Shown in pieces: positions 17,343 to 27,036 of a stretch of 57,079 nt of DNA (positions are counted from its first letter, which is position 1; each line of letters opens with the position of its first letter). A program made the translations under genes and the position numbers. This DNA is from CAYWMD01 sp964458575 (GTDB lineage: Bacteria; Verrucomicrobiota; Verrucomicrobiia; Limisphaerales; JADLHS01). The notes beneath the pieces were generated by a model. That model made no database searches, had not been told where the DNA came from, and was given only the letters and a program-made list of their open reading frames with translations. The stretch spans positions 1 to 57,079 of the forward strand of contig CAYWMD010000044.1 of NCBI GenBank assembly GCA_964458575.1, in the 5' to 3' direction.

Positions 17343-20300
17343 TCAGCGCTCCATCATTCGATAAAACCGTGCGGGAACATTCGTGCCATTTGCGTCGGTC
17401 AACATCAACAAACCGTTGGTTAAGACAAGCGGCACCGGCAATGTCGCCCAATTCACAAGGTTCGTGCTCGTCTGGACTTCAAACGCGGGGAGATCTTCCG
17501 GCAACAGCGCACCGCCGTCGGCATCGCCGGATTGAATCTGGAAACCGCCGTCGGTGAGTCGCCCCGGGGTTTGCACTCGTTGAGGCACCAGCACCTTGAG
17601 CGTGGCGTTGCTGCTTAACACGCTGCCGCCGGCATTGGAAACGCGCACGGCGTAGGTCGCGGAGTCGCGACGCGTGACATTGGTCAGCAGCAGAACGAAA
17701 TCGGTGCGACCGGCCAACGGAGCACCGTTCTTCAACCAATGATAGTGCAAGTTCCCCCCGCTCGGTGACCCATCGCTGGCAACAACGTCGAAATAGACGT
17801 TGGCGCCCATGCGGGCCGTTACGCTATGCGGACCGGGTTGCTGCATGATGAACGGCGGATCAGGCGTGAAGATCACTTCATCCACCCAACCGGCGTCCTG
17901 CCCGTCGTTCACGTTGCCGTCTTTGGAGTAAGTCCATTTCAAAAGATGCGATCCGTAGGGAATCGGAAATGATCGGAAGGCCCATTCGCTCTCGCCCGAA
18001 ATGCTCGCCAGCGGCGTGGGATTGCCGTCGAGAAAGACCTTCAGGAAGTCGAATCCTTCCTCCGACGACACCTTCCACCAGAAACTCACTGTGCCCGGAC
18101 CGGTCACGGTAGTTTGCAAATAGGATTGTTGATTGTGCGTGATGGGACCGCTTTGGGCCGCAGCGTCGCCGTCGTGGGTTTCGCGGATTTGTGCGAACCA
18201 TGCCGTGTTGGTCAAGCCCGTAGTCCAGGTCAGATTGGTCGCGTTGAGTGCCGCCGGGAGATTGGTGGAAAATGGCGCCGTCACCCACGCGGTGGCGCTC
18301 ACGGCGCTGCCGAGCGCGTTGAACGCAACCATTCGGTACCCGCCGGTGTCCTTGCCTTGAAGGTTGGCGAGGGTCAGCGAGGCGTTGGTGGCGCCGGAAA
18401 GATCGGTGCCATTCAACTGCCACTGATAGCTCATCGGTTGCACGCCGGCGGCGCGGGCGTGGAGCCGCACGGTCGCGCCTTTGGTCGTTGTTTGCGTCGC
18501 TGGTTGGACCGTCAGGGCCGGCGAACCGTTGCCGATCACGGTCACGAAAAATCCGGGAAACTCCTGTCCGGGGGCAGATGCAATCGCGATGACATTAGTC
18601 AAGGGCGGCCGGCCCCGGGGACCGAGCTTGCCCCAGTTCGTAACGCTGCCATCGGCCCTGAGGACCATGGGGCTGTTTCCAGCGGCAATGGCGACGACAT
18701 TTGACAGTCCCGGTGGAACATTGCCATGGGGAGCTCCCCAAGCGGTGACGATGCCATTGGATTGCAAGACAAGGCAGGTATCGGCACCGGCGGCGATGGC
18801 GATGACATTGGATAGACCGGCGGGAACATTTGTTAGGCCGAAGGGATTGACACCCCATGCGACAACCTTGCCGTCGCCTTTCAAGGCGAGGCTGTGGTAA
18901 CTTCCCGCCGCGATGCCGACCACATTCGACAAGCCGATCGGAATGTTCGTCTGACCGGCAATGTTGTTGCCCCAGCCGAACACGGTCCCGTTGCTCCTGA
19001 GCACAAGGCAGTGGTTGCCGCCGGTAGCGATGGCCATCACGTTGGATACGCTCGCGGGGACATTGGTGATGCCGAATGAATTGTCTCCCCAGACGACGAC
19101 CGATCCGTTCGCGCGGAGTGCCATGCTGGAGTTCCTGCCGGCGGCGATGGCCACCACATTGGTGACGTTGGAAGGCACGTTGGTGGCCAAAGTCGCGTAA
19201 TAGTGGTTGGCCCAGGTCACAACCCGCCCGTCCGCTTTCAGGGCCAGGACGTGGTAATTCCCCGCCGCAACTGCGACCGCATTCGTAAGGTCCGGGGGCA
19301 CATTCGTCGGAACATTGAATGGTAAATTGCTCCAAACCAGAACTTGCAGGACCGACAAGGAAACCTTGCCGCTGATGATCTGGCCAAACGGATTGCTGAC
19401 CACGACGTTGTAGAAACCCGTCTGCTCGTACTTCAATTGATTCAGGGACAGCGTGGCATTGGTTGCGCCGGGAAGGTCCGCCCCGTTGAAGCGCCATTGG
19501 TAACTCAACGGTAACGAACCTTTCGCGATGACTCTGACCGTTGCGCTTGCCCCCACAGCGACCACAACGTTTGAGACGATCACCCCTTGGTCATCCTGAA
19601 AAGGCTGGCGAAGAATATAGGGCGGGCTGTCGGTCACGGTCAGCGAGAAGACCGCTTGCGTGCTGCCATACAAATTGGTCACCAGCAGCGAATAAATGCC
19701 AGAATCCCCGGGTTGGACGTTGAGCAGAGTGAGCGCGGCGTTGGTCTTCCCGGGAAGATTCGCTTCGTTGAACAGCCACTGGTAGTTCAACGGCGGCGTG
19801 CCATCAACCGAAGCCGAGAACGACACATCAGTTCCCGCCCGCACGGTGCGATCCGGCGACTGGGACGTGATGAACGGCGGGCTGATGACATTGAGCAGCG
19901 CACTTGCACTGATGACCGACCCGAAAGCATTGCTGACAACGACCGTGTAATTTCCGATGTCGGAAAACTGCAAGCCTGTAATCGTGAAGGAGGCGTTCGT
20001 GACGCCGGATATTCGGATGTCGTTCGGATTGATCGGCGAACCATTGAACAACCACCGGTAACCGATTGGATCTCGGCCCGTCGCAACGACCGAAAAGGTG
20101 GTGTTTGAAGTGTAAGGAATTCCCTGGCTCTGCGGATTCTGAATGATTTGGACCGGACCGTCCGGCACTAAAGCCAGATTGTGATACCCGCCTGCGGCAA
20201 TCGCCGTCACGTTCGACATACCTAGTGGCAGCGCGGACTGGCCTCGCGTGGCATCGCCCCAAGTGACGACGGTTCCATCGGTCGTGAGCGCCATCGCGTG

Positions 20301-21065
20301 CCAAACGCCAGCGGAAATTGCAGAGACATTCGACAAGCCGGACGGGACATGGGTTTGGCCGTACTGGTTTTGACCCCAAGCGGCGACCGTGCCGTCGGCT
20401 CGCAATGCCAGGCTGAAATTGTTGCCAGCGGCAATCGCCACGGCGTCCGAAAGATCCGGCGGAACATCGGTTTGGCCGTCCGCGTTCCAACCCCAAGCGA
20501 CCACAGAACCGTCGGCCTTCAAAGCTAGGTTGTGGTCCGCCCCGGCGGCAATTGCTATGACTGCGGACAAGCCGGTCGGCACGTTGGTTTCACCCTCGCC
20601 GTTGTAGCCCCACGCGACCACTGTGCCGTCAGCCTTCAACGCCAGATTATGCAGCGATCCACAGGCAATCGCTGTCACGTTTGCCAGATTGCTAGGCACA
20701 TTGGTGAGACTAAAGTAACTGCTTCCCCAAGTAGCGACAGTGCCGTCCGCTTTGAGCGCCAAACAATGATTGCCTCTGGTGGCAATCGCTTTGACGTGTG
20801 CCAAGCCAGCCGGAACATTGGTCTGGTCCTGGTTATTCAAACCCCAGGCGACCACCGATCCGTCGCTCCTCAGCACCAAATTGTGGTAATCCCCTCCCAC
20901 AATCGCCTTCACATTGGTGACGCCAACTGGAAGGCGCGTCTGGCCGTAAGTGTTCTCCCCCCACGCCGCTACCAACGCGGCACGACTAGCCGCCGGCACA
21001 CACAAACCGACAAGGAGAATTCCGAAACGAAGCTCGTTACAAATGACGAGAAACCATTTTCTCAT
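17343..21065 (-). CDS. Secreted RCC1-repeat/Ig-domain protein
   Basis: 1240 residues. ATG 21065 has a good GAGAGG ribosome-binding site 5 nt upstream and starts a signal peptide (hydrophobic FGILLVGLCVPAASRAA). Residues ~30-320 are RCC1-type repeats (HNLALKADGTVVAWG, HCLALKADGTVATWG), then about three Ig-like domains (LPLSYQWRFNGADLPGATN type) to ~570. A second RCC1 block (~570-830), another Ig domain, a MAM/CUB-like jelly-roll (GPGTVSFWWKVSSEEGFD), one more Ig domain, and the C-terminal module ending ARFYRMMER follow. RCC1 repeats fold as seven-bladed propellers; here they are exported, so a nucleotide-exchange role is unlikely. It is convergent with the giant FG-GAP gene and divergent from comM. 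Confidence 0.85.
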   Translation of the reverse strand: MRKWFLVICNELRFGILLVGLCVPAASRAALVAAWGENTYGQTRLPVGVTNVKAIVGGDYHNLVLRSDGSVVAWGLNNQDQTNVPAGLAHVKAIATRGNHCLALKADGTVATWGSSYFSLTNVPSNLANVTAIACGSLHNLALKADGTVVAWGYNGEGETNVPTGLSAVIAIAAGADHNLALKADGSVVAWGWNADGQTDVPPDLSDAVAIAAGNNFSLALRADGTVAAWGQNQYGQTHVPSGLSNVSAISAGVWHAMALTTDGTVVTWGDATRGQSALPLGMSNVTAIAAGGYHNLALVPDGPVQIIQNPQSQGIPYTSNTTFSVVATGRDPIGYRWLFNGSPINPNDIRISGVTNASFTITGLQFSDIGNYTVVVSNAFGSVISASALLNVISPPFITSQSPDRTVRAGTDVSFSASVDGTPPLNYQWLFNEANLPGKTNAALTLLNVQPGDSGIYSLLVTNLYGSTQAVFSLTVTDSPPYILRQPFQDDQGVIVSNVVVAVGASATVRVIAKGSLPLSYQWRFNGADLPGATNATLSLNQLKYEQTGFYNVVVSNPFGQIISGKVSLSVLQVLVWSNLPFNVPTNVPPDLTNAVAVAAGNYHVLALKADGRVVTWANHYYATLATNVPSNVTNVVAIAAGRNSSMALRANGSVVVWGDNSFGITNVPASVSNVMAIATGGNHCLVLRSNGTVFGWGNNIAGQTNIPIGLSNVVGIAAGSYHSLALKGDGKVVAWGVNPFGLTNVPAGLSNVIAIAAGADTCLVLQSNGIVTAWGAPHGNVPPGLSNVVAIAAGNSPMVLRADGSVTNWGKLGPRGRPPLTNVIAIASAPGQEFPGFFVTVIGNGSPALTVQPATQTTTKGATVRLHARAAGVQPMSYQWQLNGTDLSGATNASLTLANLQGKDTGGYRMVAFNALGSAVSATAWVTAPFSTNLPAALNATNLTWTTGLTNTAWFAQIRETHDGDAAAQSGPITHNQQSYLQTTVTGPGTVSFWWKVSSEEGFDFLKVFLDGNPTPLASISGESEWAFRSFPIPYGSHLLKWTYSKDGNVNDGQDAGWVDEVIFTPDPPFIMQQPGPHSVTARMGANVYFDVVASDGSPSGGNLHYHWLKNGAPLAGRTDFVLLLTNVTRRDSATYAVRVSNAGGSVLSSNATLKVLVPQRVQTPGRLTDGGFQIQSGDADGGALLPEDLPAFEVQTSTNLVNWATLPVPLVLTNGLLMLTDANGTNVPARFYRMMER

Positions 21066-21271
21066 AAGCCCTCTCAGTTGGCTTGGGTCCACTGAAACGT
21101 ATCCATGCCGACTCTAGCCCTGAATGCCGCCATAGCGCAACTGTGTGTTCCTCCGCACACTCCAAAAATTTCGGCGGCGCATTATCGCGGATGGCCGCGA
21201 TTTGCAACGCGGTTGGCAATTTAGGATGATTGTGCGGTTGGTTCACAAACATTCAGGCGGATCTTCGGCCA

Positions 21272-21299
21272 AAAAATCCTGATTGCACTTCGCCGCTGT
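21272..21299. repeat. 28-bp direct repeat, copy 2 (in comM promoter region)
   Basis: Matches 17273-17300 with a single mismatch. It includes TTGCAC at 21283-21288, the candidate comM -35 element. Confidence 0.8.
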
Positions 21300-21311
21300 C
21301 TCGACCATAAA
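21283..21311 (+). promoter_or_regulatory. Candidate comM promoter (leaderless)
   Basis: -35 TTGCAC (21283-21288), a 17-nt spacer, -10 CATAAA (21306-21311). Six nt separate the -10 box from ATG 21318 and no Shine-Dalgarno sequence is present, so the mRNA would be leaderless. The 252-bp gap 21066-21317 shows nothing else I can name. Confidence 0.4.
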
Positions 21312-21317
21312 TCCGCC

Positions 21318-22844
21318 ATGCTTTCCAAGGTCTGTTCCGCGGCGTTGACTGGCATTGAAGCGTATCCCGTCGAGGTCGAGGTCAATTCCGGCTGGGGTGA
21401 CACGATTGTCGTGATCGTTGGCCTGCCCGACGCCGCGGTGAAGGAGTCGCGCGACCGCGTATCCACGGCTATCTCGAATTCCGGTTTCAAATTCCCCATG
21501 GGCCGCACCACCATCAACCTCGCGCCCGCCGATGTGAAGAAGGAAGGGCCGAGTTTTGATTTGCCCATCGCGCTTGGCCTGCTTGCCGCCAGCGAACAAA
21601 TCGAAACCGATCAACTCGACAATTTCATCGCGGTCGGTGAACTCGCGCTTACTGGCGCGGTTCGCTCCTGCAAAGGGGTGTTGCCCGTGGCCCTGCGCGC
21701 GAAGACTGACGGCAAGACCGGCGTGCTCGTCCCGGCGGAAAACGCCGCCGAAGCCGCCGTGGTGGACGGCTTGCAAGTCATTCCCGTCCAGAATCTCCGC
21801 GAGGCGGCGCAATTCCTCGAAGGCGAAATCAAAATCACACCGGTCAAGGTGGACATCGCCAAGGTCTTCGACCAACCGCACGACGACGATGTGGACTTTG
21901 CCGAGGTCAAAGGCCAGGAATCGGTGAAACGCGCGTTGGAAATCGCCGCAGCCGGAGGTCATAATGTCCTTCTCATTGGTCCTCCTGGCACGGGCAAATC
22001 CATGCTGGCGAAGCGGCTGCCCACCATTCTTCCACCGCTCACTTTGGACGAGGCGCTGGAGACAACCAAGATTCACAGCATCGTTGGACTGCTCAATGCC
22101 GGTCAGGCGCTAGTCACGCGCCGTCCGTTCCGCACGCCACATCACACGGCGAGCGACGCCGGATTGCTTGGCGGTAACATCAATCCTACGCCCGGCGAAA
22201 TCTCCCTCGCGCACAACGGCGTGTTGTTTCTCGACGAGCTGCCGGAATTCAAACGCAGCGTGCTGGAGACGATGCGCCAGCCGTTGGAGGAAGGCCGCGT
22301 CACGATTTCGCGCGCGGCGGGCACGATGACGTTTCCTTCCCAATTCATGCTCGTGGCGGCGATGAATCCGACTCCGGATGGCAAGATGCCCGGCGAATCA
22401 AAATCCTCGCCGCGTGAGATTCAAAATTATCTCGGGAAGATTTCCGGCCCGTTGCTCGACCGGATTGATCTGCACGTGGAAGTGCCGCCGGTGAAGTTCC
22501 GCGAAATTTCCGGCGACCGCACCGGCGAAACCTCGGCGGAGATTCGCGTGCGCGTGGTCGCGGCGCGCAAACGGCAGCAAGTTCGCTTCGCCCACAAACC
22601 GCGCATCACCTGCAACGCGCGGATGGGGTCGAAGGAACTCAAGGAATTCTGCGCCCTCGACGAGGCGACGAAGCAGTTGCTGCAAAACGCGATGGCCGAT
22701 TGGAATCTGAGCGCCCGCGCGTATGACCGGATTCTCAAGGTCGCGCGCACGATTGCCGATTTGGCCGGTTCAGAGCAACTCACCAGCGACCACGTGAGCG
22801 AGGCCATTCAATATCGCTCGCTGGACCGGCAAATCTGGGGTTAA
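21318..22844 (+). CDS. comM: ComM/YifB family Mg-chelatase-like AAA+ ATPase
   Basis: The 508-residue protein has the family's usual length and domain order: an N-terminal Lon-protease-like (ChlI) fold (residues 1-~190, GRTTINLAPADVKKEGPSFD), a Mg-chelatase AAA+ core with Walker A GPPGTGKS (~residue 222), Walker B GVLFLDELPEF, the sensor stretch AAMNPTP, and a C-terminal Mg-chelatase helical domain (SARAYDRILKVARTIADL). ComM is a hexameric helicase that promotes branch migration during natural transformation in Vibrio; this role is by family only. It stands alone, divergent from the RCC1 gene. Confidence 0.93.
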   Translation: MLSKVCSAALTGIEAYPVEVEVNSGWGDTIVVIVGLPDAAVKESRDRVSTAISNSGFKFPMGRTTINLAPADVKKEGPSFDLPIALGLLAASEQIETDQLDNFIAVGELALTGAVRSCKGVLPVALRAKTDGKTGVLVPAENAAEAAVVDGLQVIPVQNLREAAQFLEGEIKITPVKVDIAKVFDQPHDDDVDFAEVKGQESVKRALEIAAAGGHNVLLIGPPGTGKSMLAKRLPTILPPLTLDEALETTKIHSIVGLLNAGQALVTRRPFRTPHHTASDAGLLGGNINPTPGEISLAHNGVLFLDELPEFKRSVLETMRQPLEEGRVTISRAAGTMTFPSQFMLVAAMNPTPDGKMPGESKSSPREIQNYLGKISGPLLDRIDLHVEVPPVKFREISGDRTGETSAEIRVRVVAARKRQQVRFAHKPRITCNARMGSKELKEFCALDEATKQLLQNAMADWNLSARAYDRILKVARTIADLAGSEQLTSDHVSEAIQYRSLDRQIWG

Positions 22845-22870
22845 CGACCGGCCTCCAGCTCCGGTGCGAC

Positions 22871-25132
22871 TCACTGATTCGCCGCGCCTGGGGTGGGGGG
22901 CATGAAGGTCCACGCATCCTGGTCGGCGGCCGAGCGACCATAAGAAACATCCGTCTGCTGCGCGCCGAAGGTAATGGAATCCAGGACCTGATTGCCGTTG
23001 GCATCGGTGTCAACCAGCAGAATCTCCTCGCCGTCCTTCGAGAGCTTGAAGTTCGCGTGCAAAGCGGGCGTGTCGCTGCCGTTCTCGTCCGCCCACACAA
23101 TCAAATAACCATTGGCCGGAACGGTCGTGCCCGCGGGAAACGGCCATTTGCGCGGATTGGTTGATTTGTCCGTCAAATACAGCCCGGTGAGATTCACCGG
23201 CGCGGCGGTGAGGTTTCGCAACTCGATCCAATCGTCATGATCGCCCTGCGGGTCGGCATAAGCGCTGACGTTGTCCGCCATGAACTCGTTGACCACAACT
23301 GGCGTGGTCGCGCCGGCCAGCAGGGCCACGCGATAGTCGTAAGTGACCTGCTCGGCGCGTTCCGGCGAAAAGATTGCCGCCTGGGCCGCGTTGTTCGCCC
23401 GCGCTTCGATGTAGAAATGAATTTTGTTGCCGGCGGGACAATTGGTCGTCGCTGCACCATAAACGTTGTCGCCCGCGGGGCCATCGCCGTGCGCGCCGTC
23501 GTCGAACATTTGCCGTGCAGTGAAGCGGCCATAGGGTTTGTCCCGAAAGTACAACCAGACCGAACTAACGCCGCTGCCGCCGTTCGATGTGACCTGTGCG
23601 GTGATCGTGGGGATGTTGGTGGCATAGACGGTATTCGACGGACCGCTGACCCAAATGATGTTCGGTTGGAGCGGGGTGAGTTCCGCGTGCGAGCTGAGAA
23701 AATTGTAGCGGTTGGTAACGTAGGTTTTGAGGGCGACCAGATCGTTGGTGTAGGCCGTCAGGGTGATGCCCTTACGCGGGTCGGCGATGATGGCGTTGAT
23801 GCTCAAGCGATGAAAATTGTTGATCATCGGCGTCATCACGGCGGGATTGAAATATTCCTTCAGGACGGTGCGCATGTGGGCGAGGTAGCGTTGCCGCAGC
23901 TCGTTAATCGGCAGAAATTTGTAGAGCAGCGGGCGATTGTTCCCCGTGGCCCCCGTGACCGGCGAGAGCGCATAGTTGATGCTGCCCGCTGCGGTGAACG
24001 ATTCGTTGCCGTCGTGTTCCACCGGATGAATCCGCCCGCTTTCCACTTCGAAATAGAAGCCGTAATCGGCGCCCTTGTTCCAATAACTGTCGTCATCCAC
24101 AAAAATATTTTCGAGCGCCAGGAACCAGAGCCAACTGTCCACCGCCCAGGCGTCCTCGGCCTTGTCGCGGAGTTGCGCCGTCGGCGTCAGGTTCAGGATG
24201 GAGATGGCGTTGGTGAGCCGCTGCAACGCCGTGAGCGTGTTGGTCTGCGTGTTTTTAAGAATGTAGTGATTGGTGTAATACCACGCGTTCAGACCGAAAA
24301 AAGCGACGAATGCGGAAGTGGCACTCTCGAAACTTCCGGCCGGTGCGTTGGGCGCCCGCCAGCGGTCGCCATCGGAACTGGGAAACCACTCGCGGATGAG
24401 CTGGTTGTTCTCCTGCTGAACCAGCGAGTACACGCTCCAGAGCGAGCCGTTCGCGAAAAGCTGGCACATCGCGCCGCGGGGCGCAGCCGCGTACTGGCTC
24501 ATCACCGTGAAGAAGAGCGGCTCGCGCATCACCGTTTCATCGCCGGCGGCATTGTTGAGGTTGACCGTTTCCATGTGCATCAAGTCGTCGTCCGGCGTGA
24601 TGAAATCGAATTCCAGATTGATGGACTTGCGCGCTCCGCCCAACGTGTAGGAGGTGTTACCCTTGAAGCGCGCGCCCACGTGATAATTCGTTGCGCCGCT
24701 GTCCAGCCAGAGCCGGGGCAGGTAAATGTTGGTTTCGTATTGCCGCGCCAGGCGCATGGCGTTGGAAAACGCGACCGCACTCGACTGGGTGTACACGATG
24801 CTCACCGTGCGGAAAAGGGTCGGATCATACAATCCGCCGGTTTGGCGCGCGCGATAATACGCGGCCGGGCCGGATTTCGTGCCGGCGGAACGCCACGGCG
24901 CGTTGGCGTCGTTGCCCGAGCGGAGCGTCCCGAAGTTCGTCAACATGGTCCACGCGGTAAAGTTGGTCGAAGTCTGCATCCACCAATCGTCATCTTTGTC
25001 GCCCTCCACCTTGAGCAGTATATCGTTGCCGGAAACCTGAAGCCTGACCTCGCCATCGTCGCCCCGCAGGATGCCCGGGAACAAGGCGAGCGCTGTCAGC
25101 ATGCCGGTCAGGAGGCCATCTGATTTCTTCAT
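22871..25132 (-). CDS. CotH kinase-like protein with C-terminal lamin-tail domain
   Basis: 753 residues from ATG 25132, which opens a signal peptide (MKKSDGLLTGMLTALALFPG). Residues ~110-450 are a CotH-type fold: HVGARFKGNTSYTLGG, the INLEFD strand, and EVESGRIHPVEHDGNES with acidic residues typical of the CotH active site. A linker with an Ig-like segment follows. The last ~140 residues are a lamin-tail domain (VVVNEFMADN, DDWIELRN, FPAGTTVPANGYLIVWAD) ending PGAANQ. In Bacillus CotH is a spore-coat protein kinase; in Verrucomicrobiota exported CotH/LTD proteins are common and their substrates unknown. It is convergent with comM, 26 bp away. Confidence 0.85.
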   Translation of the reverse strand: MKKSDGLLTGMLTALALFPGILRGDDGEVRLQVSGNDILLKVEGDKDDDWWMQTSTNFTAWTMLTNFGTLRSGNDANAPWRSAGTKSGPAAYYRARQTGGLYDPTLFRTVSIVYTQSSAVAFSNAMRLARQYETNIYLPRLWLDSGATNYHVGARFKGNTSYTLGGARKSINLEFDFITPDDDLMHMETVNLNNAAGDETVMREPLFFTVMSQYAAAPRGAMCQLFANGSLWSVYSLVQQENNQLIREWFPSSDGDRWRAPNAPAGSFESATSAFVAFFGLNAWYYTNHYILKNTQTNTLTALQRLTNAISILNLTPTAQLRDKAEDAWAVDSWLWFLALENIFVDDDSYWNKGADYGFYFEVESGRIHPVEHDGNESFTAAGSINYALSPVTGATGNNRPLLYKFLPINELRQRYLAHMRTVLKEYFNPAVMTPMINNFHRLSINAIIADPRKGITLTAYTNDLVALKTYVTNRYNFLSSHAELTPLQPNIIWVSGPSNTVYATNIPTITAQVTSNGGSGVSSVWLYFRDKPYGRFTARQMFDDGAHGDGPAGDNVYGAATTNCPAGNKIHFYIEARANNAAQAAIFSPERAEQVTYDYRVALLAGATTPVVVNEFMADNVSAYADPQGDHDDWIELRNLTAAPVNLTGLYLTDKSTNPRKWPFPAGTTVPANGYLIVWADENGSDTPALHANFKLSKDGEEILLVDTDANGNQVLDSITFGAQQTDVSYGRSAADQDAWTFMPPTPGAANQ

Positions 25133-25162
25133 GGTTGGTCGCCTAAAATCGGCGGCGCTGAG

Positions 25163-25190
25163 TTTAAACACGTGGGAATTGTTTCGGCAA
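25163..25190 (-). promoter_or_regulatory. Candidate promoter of the CotH gene
   Basis: On the minus strand TTGCCG (25190-25185), a 16-nt spacer, TTTAAA (25168-25163). The start would be about 25 nt upstream of ATG 25132. The remainder of the 277-bp divergent region to 25409 shows no clear gene. Confidence 0.35.
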
Positions 25191-25408
25191 CTTTTTCGCC
25201 GGGGCATGGTCACCGTGTGCGGTTTGAAAATCACCCCTGTCTGGAGTGCCGCGTTCACGCGACTCGGACAACGAATGAAGGCAGGCCGCCCGAAGCGGAA
25301 CTCCGCGCCGGTCTGCCTGATGTCTTCGGAGACCGCCGGCGCGCACGCTTTTGCGTCACGGCAGATTTGAGGTTGAAGAATCCGGCGATTACTGACTGAA
25401 TGGCTTAA

Positions 25409-25426
25409 AATGACGGTACGGTCATT
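25409..25426. promoter_or_regulatory. Possible operator palindrome at the start of the RND locus
   Basis: AATGACGGTACGGTCATT is an 18-bp palindrome with 8 of 9 positions matched. It has the size and TGAC...GTCA shape of many TetR-family operators and overlaps the ATG (25410) of the outer-membrane factor. No TetR gene is in the window, and several such palindromes are expected by chance in 57 kb, so this is tentative. Confidence 0.3.
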
Positions 25427-27011
25427 CGATTCGGGTTGCCCGCCGGCGGCTGGCCGCGCGGCCCCTGCCTGGCAGCGTCTCGGTTCGGCGCTCGCGCTGT
25501 CATTGCTCGCCTCTTCCTGCATGGTGGGACCGAATTTCCAGACGCCCTCCGCCAAGGTTGAGAGCCAATATCAGGGAAAGCCGGGCCCGGACAAGCCGGT
25601 CAACGCTGCGGACGCTTTCTGGTGGAAAAACTTCAAGGATCCGGTTCTCGACGGCCTCATCGAAATCGCTTTCAGTAACAATCCCTCTTTGCAAATCGCC
25701 GGCGTCAGCGTGCTCGGCGCCCGCGCGCAATTAAACCAATCCATTGGCAACCTGTTCCCGCAACAGCAAGGCTTGTCCGGCGCGCTGAATTACACCCGGC
25801 TCAATACCTCGGGCAGCGCATTCGTCCCGGCCAGCATCACCAGTGATTACCTCGCGGACCAGGCGCTCTTCTCCGCGTCGTGGGAGATTGATTTCTGGGG
25901 CAAGTACCGCCGCACGATTCAGTCTGACCGGGCCGCTTTCCTGGGCACGGTGGCGTCGTTTGACGATTCGCTGGTGACGTTGATCGCGGACGTGGCGAGC
26001 AGTTACGTCAACATTCGCACCACCGAGGAACGCATAAGCGTGGCGGAGAAAAACCTGGCCGCACAACGCGAAAGCCTGCGCGTGGCGGCGGCGCAATACA
26101 AATACGGGGAGACGAGCGAACTCGACATGCGCCAGGCCGAAACCATCGTGCAACAAACGGCGGCGCAGATTCCCCGGCTGCAAAACACGCTGACCCAGGC
26201 CAAGAATGGTCTCGCGGTTTTGCTGGGCGAGACTCCCGATCAAGTGGATCGTCATCTGACCGGACCGAGCCGCATCCCGGTGGCTCCGCCTGATGTGGCC
26301 GTGGGAATTCCGCGGGATTTGTTGCGTCGCCGTCCCGACGTGCGGGCCGCCGGTCTTTCGGCCGCCGCACAGTGCGCATTGATTGGCGTGGCCAAGGCGA
26401 ACATGTATCCGGCGCTTTCGCTTTCCGGCGCTTTTGGTTTCTCGTCGAACAACGAGGGCAACAATTCGCTGTCGGACATGTTCATGTGGCAGAACCGGAC
26501 GGCGCAGGCCGGGGCGTCACTTGTCTGGCCCGTGTTCAACTACGGCCGGCTGATCAATCAAGTGCGCGTGCAGGATGCAACCTTCCAGCAGGCGGTGTTG
26601 AATTATCAGAACACGGTGCTGACGGCGCAGCAGGAAGTGGAGAATGGGCTCTCCGCGTTTTACACCGAGCAACAGGCGCTCACCAACCTGTCGGCGGCAG
26701 CCATCTCCGCGCGCCGTTCCACCGAGCTCTCCCTGATTCAATACAAAGCGGGCGAAGCCGACTACACGACCGTTCTCACGGCCGAGCAATCGCAATTGAG
26801 CGTCGAAGATTCTCTCGCCTCGTCGCAGGGGAACGTCGTGCTCAACCTGATCGCGGTTTACCGGGCGCTGGGCGGCGGCTGGGAGATGCGCGGCGACCGC
26901 GACGTGATTTCCGATGAAGTCAAAGCCGAGATGGCCCGGCGCACCGATTGGGGCAAAATGCTGGAGGTGAAATATCACCTGCCCAAACAATCGCCCGTGG
27001 CCGGACCGTAG
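25410..27011 (+). CDS. RND efflux outer-membrane lipoprotein (NodT/TolC family)
   Basis: 533 residues. The N-terminus carries a lipoprotein signal ending LLASSC (Cys ~36), then the NodT-type start MVGPNFQTPSAKVESQY and DAFWWKNFKDPVLDGLI. Two long alpha-hairpin repeats follow, each with the TolC-family pattern; the central LLRRRPDVRAAGLSAAAQCA motif is diagnostic of OprM-like factors. It forms the trimeric outer-membrane channel for the adaptor and pumps encoded immediately downstream (25 bp to the next gene). The substrate cannot be read from sequence. The start ATG is embedded in an 18-bp palindrome. Confidence 0.93.
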   Translation: MTVRSFDSGCPPAAGRAAPAWQRLGSALALSLLASSCMVGPNFQTPSAKVESQYQGKPGPDKPVNAADAFWWKNFKDPVLDGLIEIAFSNNPSLQIAGVSVLGARAQLNQSIGNLFPQQQGLSGALNYTRLNTSGSAFVPASITSDYLADQALFSASWEIDFWGKYRRTIQSDRAAFLGTVASFDDSLVTLIADVASSYVNIRTTEERISVAEKNLAAQRESLRVAAAQYKYGETSELDMRQAETIVQQTAAQIPRLQNTLTQAKNGLAVLLGETPDQVDRHLTGPSRIPVAPPDVAVGIPRDLLRRRPDVRAAGLSAAAQCALIGVAKANMYPALSLSGAFGFSSNNEGNNSLSDMFMWQNRTAQAGASLVWPVFNYGRLINQVRVQDATFQQAVLNYQNTVLTAQQEVENGLSAFYTEQQALTNLSAAAISARRSTELSLIQYKAGEADYTTVLTAEQSQLSVEDSLASSQGNVVLNLIAVYRALGGGWEMRGDRDVISDEVKAEMARRTDWGKMLEVKYHLPKQSPVAGP

Positions 27012-27036
27012 TTCCAAGCAAACGACGAACCCGATT

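Noticed and set aside
21037..21252. 71-aa minus-strand open frame upstream of the RCC1 gene
   Set aside because: It overlaps the well-supported RCC1 start with its GAGAGG site; no family resemblance.
23237..25123. 628-aa open frame antisense to the CotH gene
   Set aside because: No family resemblance, while the opposite strand encodes clear CotH and lamin-tail domains.
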